A DNA stretch of 8,403 nt. Origin: Spirochaetota bacterium (GTDB lineage: Bacteria; Spirochaetota; Leptospiria; Turneriellales; Turneriellaceae). The notes beneath the pieces are model-generated. The model searched no databases, was not told where the DNA came from, and saw nothing but the letters and a program-made list of their open reading frames with translations. The translations under genes and the position numbers were made by a program. Below are positions 6,183-8,403 of the stretch, one piece after another. Position 1 is the first letter of the stretch. Every line of letters starts with the position of its first letter. The stretch is taken from positions 1-8,403 of the forward strand of contig JAKQXK010000037.1 of assembly GCA_029561505.1 (NCBI GenBank), written 5' to 3'.

Positions 6183-6875
6183 CAGCCTGGTCCAGTCTGA
6201 CCAAAGCTGCTCTTTCTCACCTTCACTTAAACCCCAATTCGAAGTTTCAGAGCGCAGGCGATCGCTCAGATAGAACAGAATCATCGCAGCCGTTACAGAA
6301 ATATTATAGCTCTCGGTGAAGCCCAGCATCGGCAGCGCGATTGAGGCATCGGCATTTTCAATTGCCCAGTCACTGAGCCCCCAGTGTTCACTTCCCAAAG
6401 CGATCGCGTATTTTTTCGTGATGTCGAGTTCTTTCAGGGGTGTGGATTTACCCCTTGGGCTCGTTGCCAATACCGTATAGCCGTCATGCTTTAGCGCGGC
6501 GAAAGCTGCAGCCGTCGAATGCTGCACGCCCTCAGGCTTAATGCGAAAATCTACTTTGGTATTCGCAAAGTTTTCCCGGTACTTTTGAATCGTTAGCCAG
6601 CTCGCGGCGCGCCCGGCAACTTTTGCATGCGCGTTGAACGCGTGCCGGTTCTCTGCGATGTGAATATTCTGAATGCCGAGACCATCGGCCGTACGCAGCA
6701 CTGCACTCGCATTCAACGGATCATAGATATCTTCGAGCAGCACCGTGATGCGGCGGGTGCGGTTGTCGAGTGCTGTGCGCAGCCTCGTTCGGCGTTTTTC
6801 CGTCAGAAATTTTGCATCACCGGTTTCCGTTTCCACAGGGCAGGGTGACCCGCTTTTCTGAGGTTTTGTCAACAC
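6174..6875 (-). CDS. trmH: tRNA (guanosine-18-2'-O)-methyltransferase, SpoU/TrmH family
   Basis: A 233-residue SPOUT-class enzyme (E. coli TrmH is 229) predicted to transfer a methyl group from S-adenosylmethionine to the 2'-OH of G18 in the tRNA D-loop. Motif 1 is DPLNASAVLRTADGLG with Asn55 and catalytic Arg61. Motif 2 is IALGSEHWGLS (158-168). Motif 3 is LPMLGFTESYNISVTAA (181-197). Motifs 2 and 3 form the SAM-binding trefoil knot. The short N-terminal helix before motif 1 and the C-terminal extension match TrmH; the L30e-like RNA-binding domain of RlmB is missing. The start is uncertain: GTG 6875, TTG 6872 and GTG 6836 are possible and none has a Shine-Dalgarno. It converges on acpP and diverges from the rRNA operon. 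Confidence 0.9.
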   Translation of the reverse strand: MLTKPQKSGSPCPVETETGDAKFLTEKRRTRLRTALDNRTRRITVLLEDIYDPLNASAVLRTADGLGIQNIHIAENRHAFNAHAKVAGRAASWLTIQKYRENFANTKVDFRIKPEGVQHSTAAAFAALKHDGYTVLATSPRGKSTPLKELDITKKYAIALGSEHWGLSDWAIENADASIALPMLGFTESYNISVTAAMILFYLSDRLRSETSNWGLSEGEKEQLWSDWTRLKR

Positions 6876-6973
6876 TTAATGAAATGGGCGGCTGCATTGC
6901 GGCGAAAGTACGGCCTGCACAAATAGCCGAATGAAAACGGGCATGCGATGTGACATAATCCATGGACTTTTCT

Positions 6974-7002
6974 TTGCCGTGGCGCGCGCCTTTAGCTATA
7001 CT
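6974..7002 (+). promoter_or_regulatory. Candidate rrn promoter P1
   Basis: TTGCCG (6974-6979) and TATACT (6997-7002) are separated by exactly 17 bases: four of six and five of six matches to the sigma70 consensus. It points toward the 16S gene about 460 bases downstream and lies in the gene-free region behind trmH. The start site would be near 7009. Confidence 0.6.
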
Positions 7003-7103
7003 GTGACTCTCAGTGATGCCGCACGACGGTTTCACCGCATATCCCAAGGGCCCCGGGTCCGACGGAAAACGCTTAATCTTGAGACCTAGAAACTTCTTTT
7101 TAA

Positions 7104-7131
7104 TTGACGCTCTGTTGAGCGTTCATAAACT
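7104..7131 (+). promoter_or_regulatory. Candidate rrn promoter P2 with AT-rich upstream element
   Basis: TTGACG (7104-7109, five of six) and TAAACT (7126-7131, four of six) are 16 bases apart. The A/T-rich stretch AACTTCTTTTTAA just before the -35 resembles an UP element. Tandem P1/P2 promoters are common for rRNA operons. It lies 130 bases downstream of P1 and upstream of boxA. Confidence 0.5.
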
Positions 7132-7201
7132 GGCTCTCCGCTAACGACGCCTCCGGCGTCTCTGGCGAACCTTCAGAAGCGTTTGGCGCAGCTGAATGAT
7201 C

Positions 7202-7213
7202 TGTTCTTTGACA
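7202..7213 (+). promoter_or_regulatory. rrn boxA antitermination element
   Basis: TGTTCTTTGACA matches 10 of 12 positions of the E. coli rrn boxA TGCTCTTTAACA, which in RNA binds the NusB-NusE(S10) complex and makes transcription through rRNA resistant to Rho. Its place, between P2 and the 16S gene and after small hairpins, fits that role. Confidence 0.7.
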
Positions 7214-7428
7214 GACGGATAATGAATAGAAAATTGTTATGAAGCTTGAAGTTGTAGCAATACAACAGCAAGGACTTCGTAAATTTCTTTAAAAACCTTG
7301 AGCAAAAGTCGTGCCGAACTTGATTCGGTACGCAAAGAATAAAAGAACAACAGCCAGTAGTGGCGAAACCTCGGTTTCGCCTTCAATTAGGTTTGTTTTA
7401 AGGGCTAATTATTAGCTCTTCGTTTTTC

Positions 7429-7462
7429 TTCTTTTGTATGGGCGCAAGCACATACAAAAGAA
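7429..7462 (+). other. Hairpin just before the 16S 5' end
   Basis: TTCTTTTGTATG (7429-7440) pairs perfectly over 12 bp with CATACAAAAGAA (7451-7462). The loop can close further as GC-GCAA-GC. It ends about five bases before the mature 16S start. Its position suggests a role in 5' processing or folding of pre-16S RNA. The usual 16S processing stem pairs with sequence beyond the 16S 3' end, which is outside this window, so this local hairpin is something additional or alternative. Confidence 0.65.
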
Positions 7463-7466
7463 AACT

Positions 7467-8403
<937 letters not shown>

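Larger units (their letters stand above)
7009..7466 (+). other. rRNA operon leader, structured and gene-free
   Basis: No coding region is supported here; with 6876-7008 it makes up the ~590-base gap between trmH and 16S. Hairpins read from the sequence: GACGCC-TCC-GGCGTC (7146-7160); TTCAG/CTGAA (7172-7196); GTTGTA-GCAA-TACAAC with a GNRA loop (7251-7266); GTGCCGAA/TTCGGTAC (7311-7331, one G-U); GGCGAAAC-CTCG-GTTTCGCC (7362-7381, short loop); and GGGCTAA/TTAGCTC (7402-7418, one G-U). The hairpins at 7146-7160 and 7172-7196 lie before boxA, where E. coli has boxB. The density of hairpins fits an rRNA leader used for antitermination and processing. Confidence 0.6.

Noticed and set aside
5755..6204. 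149-codon minus-strand frame opposite acpP
   Set aside because: Serine-rich antisense shadow of acpP that crosses the hairpin block; no start signal or motif.
6817..7047. 76-codon minus-strand frame between trmH and the rrn promoter
   Set aside because: Overlaps the trmH start in another frame and covers the P1 promoter; no motif or ribosome-binding site.
7362..7381. GGCGAAAC-CTCG-GTTTCGCC hairpin considered as a Rho-independent terminator or attenuator in the rrn leader
   Set aside because: TTCAATTAGG follows rather than a T-run, and termination here would block the rRNA operon; kept only as leader structure.

Overview
The window reads as chromosomal DNA of a spirochaete of the order Leptospirales, most likely the Turneriella/Leptonema side rather than Leptospira itself. 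The best evidence is the partial 16S rRNA gene at the right end. It carries spirochaete-type signatures (GCGTCTTAAACATGCAAGTC near the 5' end and CAGCAGTTAAGAATCTTG in place of the usual CAGCAGTGGGGAATATT). The moderately GC-rich coding sequence and a large membrane-anchored class III nucleotide cyclase also fit that group. The genus is an inference; no database was searched.

Layout. Positions 101-4887 hold four genes on the + strand, probably one transcription unit: a Blc-type lipocalin, a small Cys/His-rich protein of unknown function, an 895-residue adenylate cyclase that begins one base after the preceding stop, and a membrane-anchored alpha/beta hydrolase. Next come fabG (4982-5737) and acpP (5897-6139), the ketoreductase and acyl carrier of type II fatty-acid synthesis. 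They are separated by a 159-base spacer that is AT-rich at first and then packed with inverted repeats. A GNRA-loop terminator closes acpP and overlaps the stop of the convergent trmH (6174-6875, - strand), a tRNA 2'-O-ribose methyltransferase. From 6876 to 7466 there is no gene. This stretch holds two tandem sigma70-type promoters, an rrn-type boxA and a series of hairpins, which together form the rRNA promoter and leader. The 16S gene starts near 7467 and runs off the window.

The genes make sense in three groups: an envelope and signalling cluster (outer-membrane lipocalin, cAMP synthesis driven by a large extracytoplasmic sensor region, hydrolase); a fatty-acid synthesis pair; and a translation group (trmH divergent from an rRNA operon).

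The two most notable points are regulatory or structural. First, the only clear Shine-Dalgarno sequence in the window, that of acpP, lies inside the 3' arm of a 23-bp hairpin with a single 3-nt bulge. Second, the 16S gene carries two compensating base-pair changes in the central pseudoknot (helix 2), which also alter common PCR primer sites. I found no CRISPR array, insertion sequence, prophage gene or tRNA, and no clear new multi-gene defence or mobile system.
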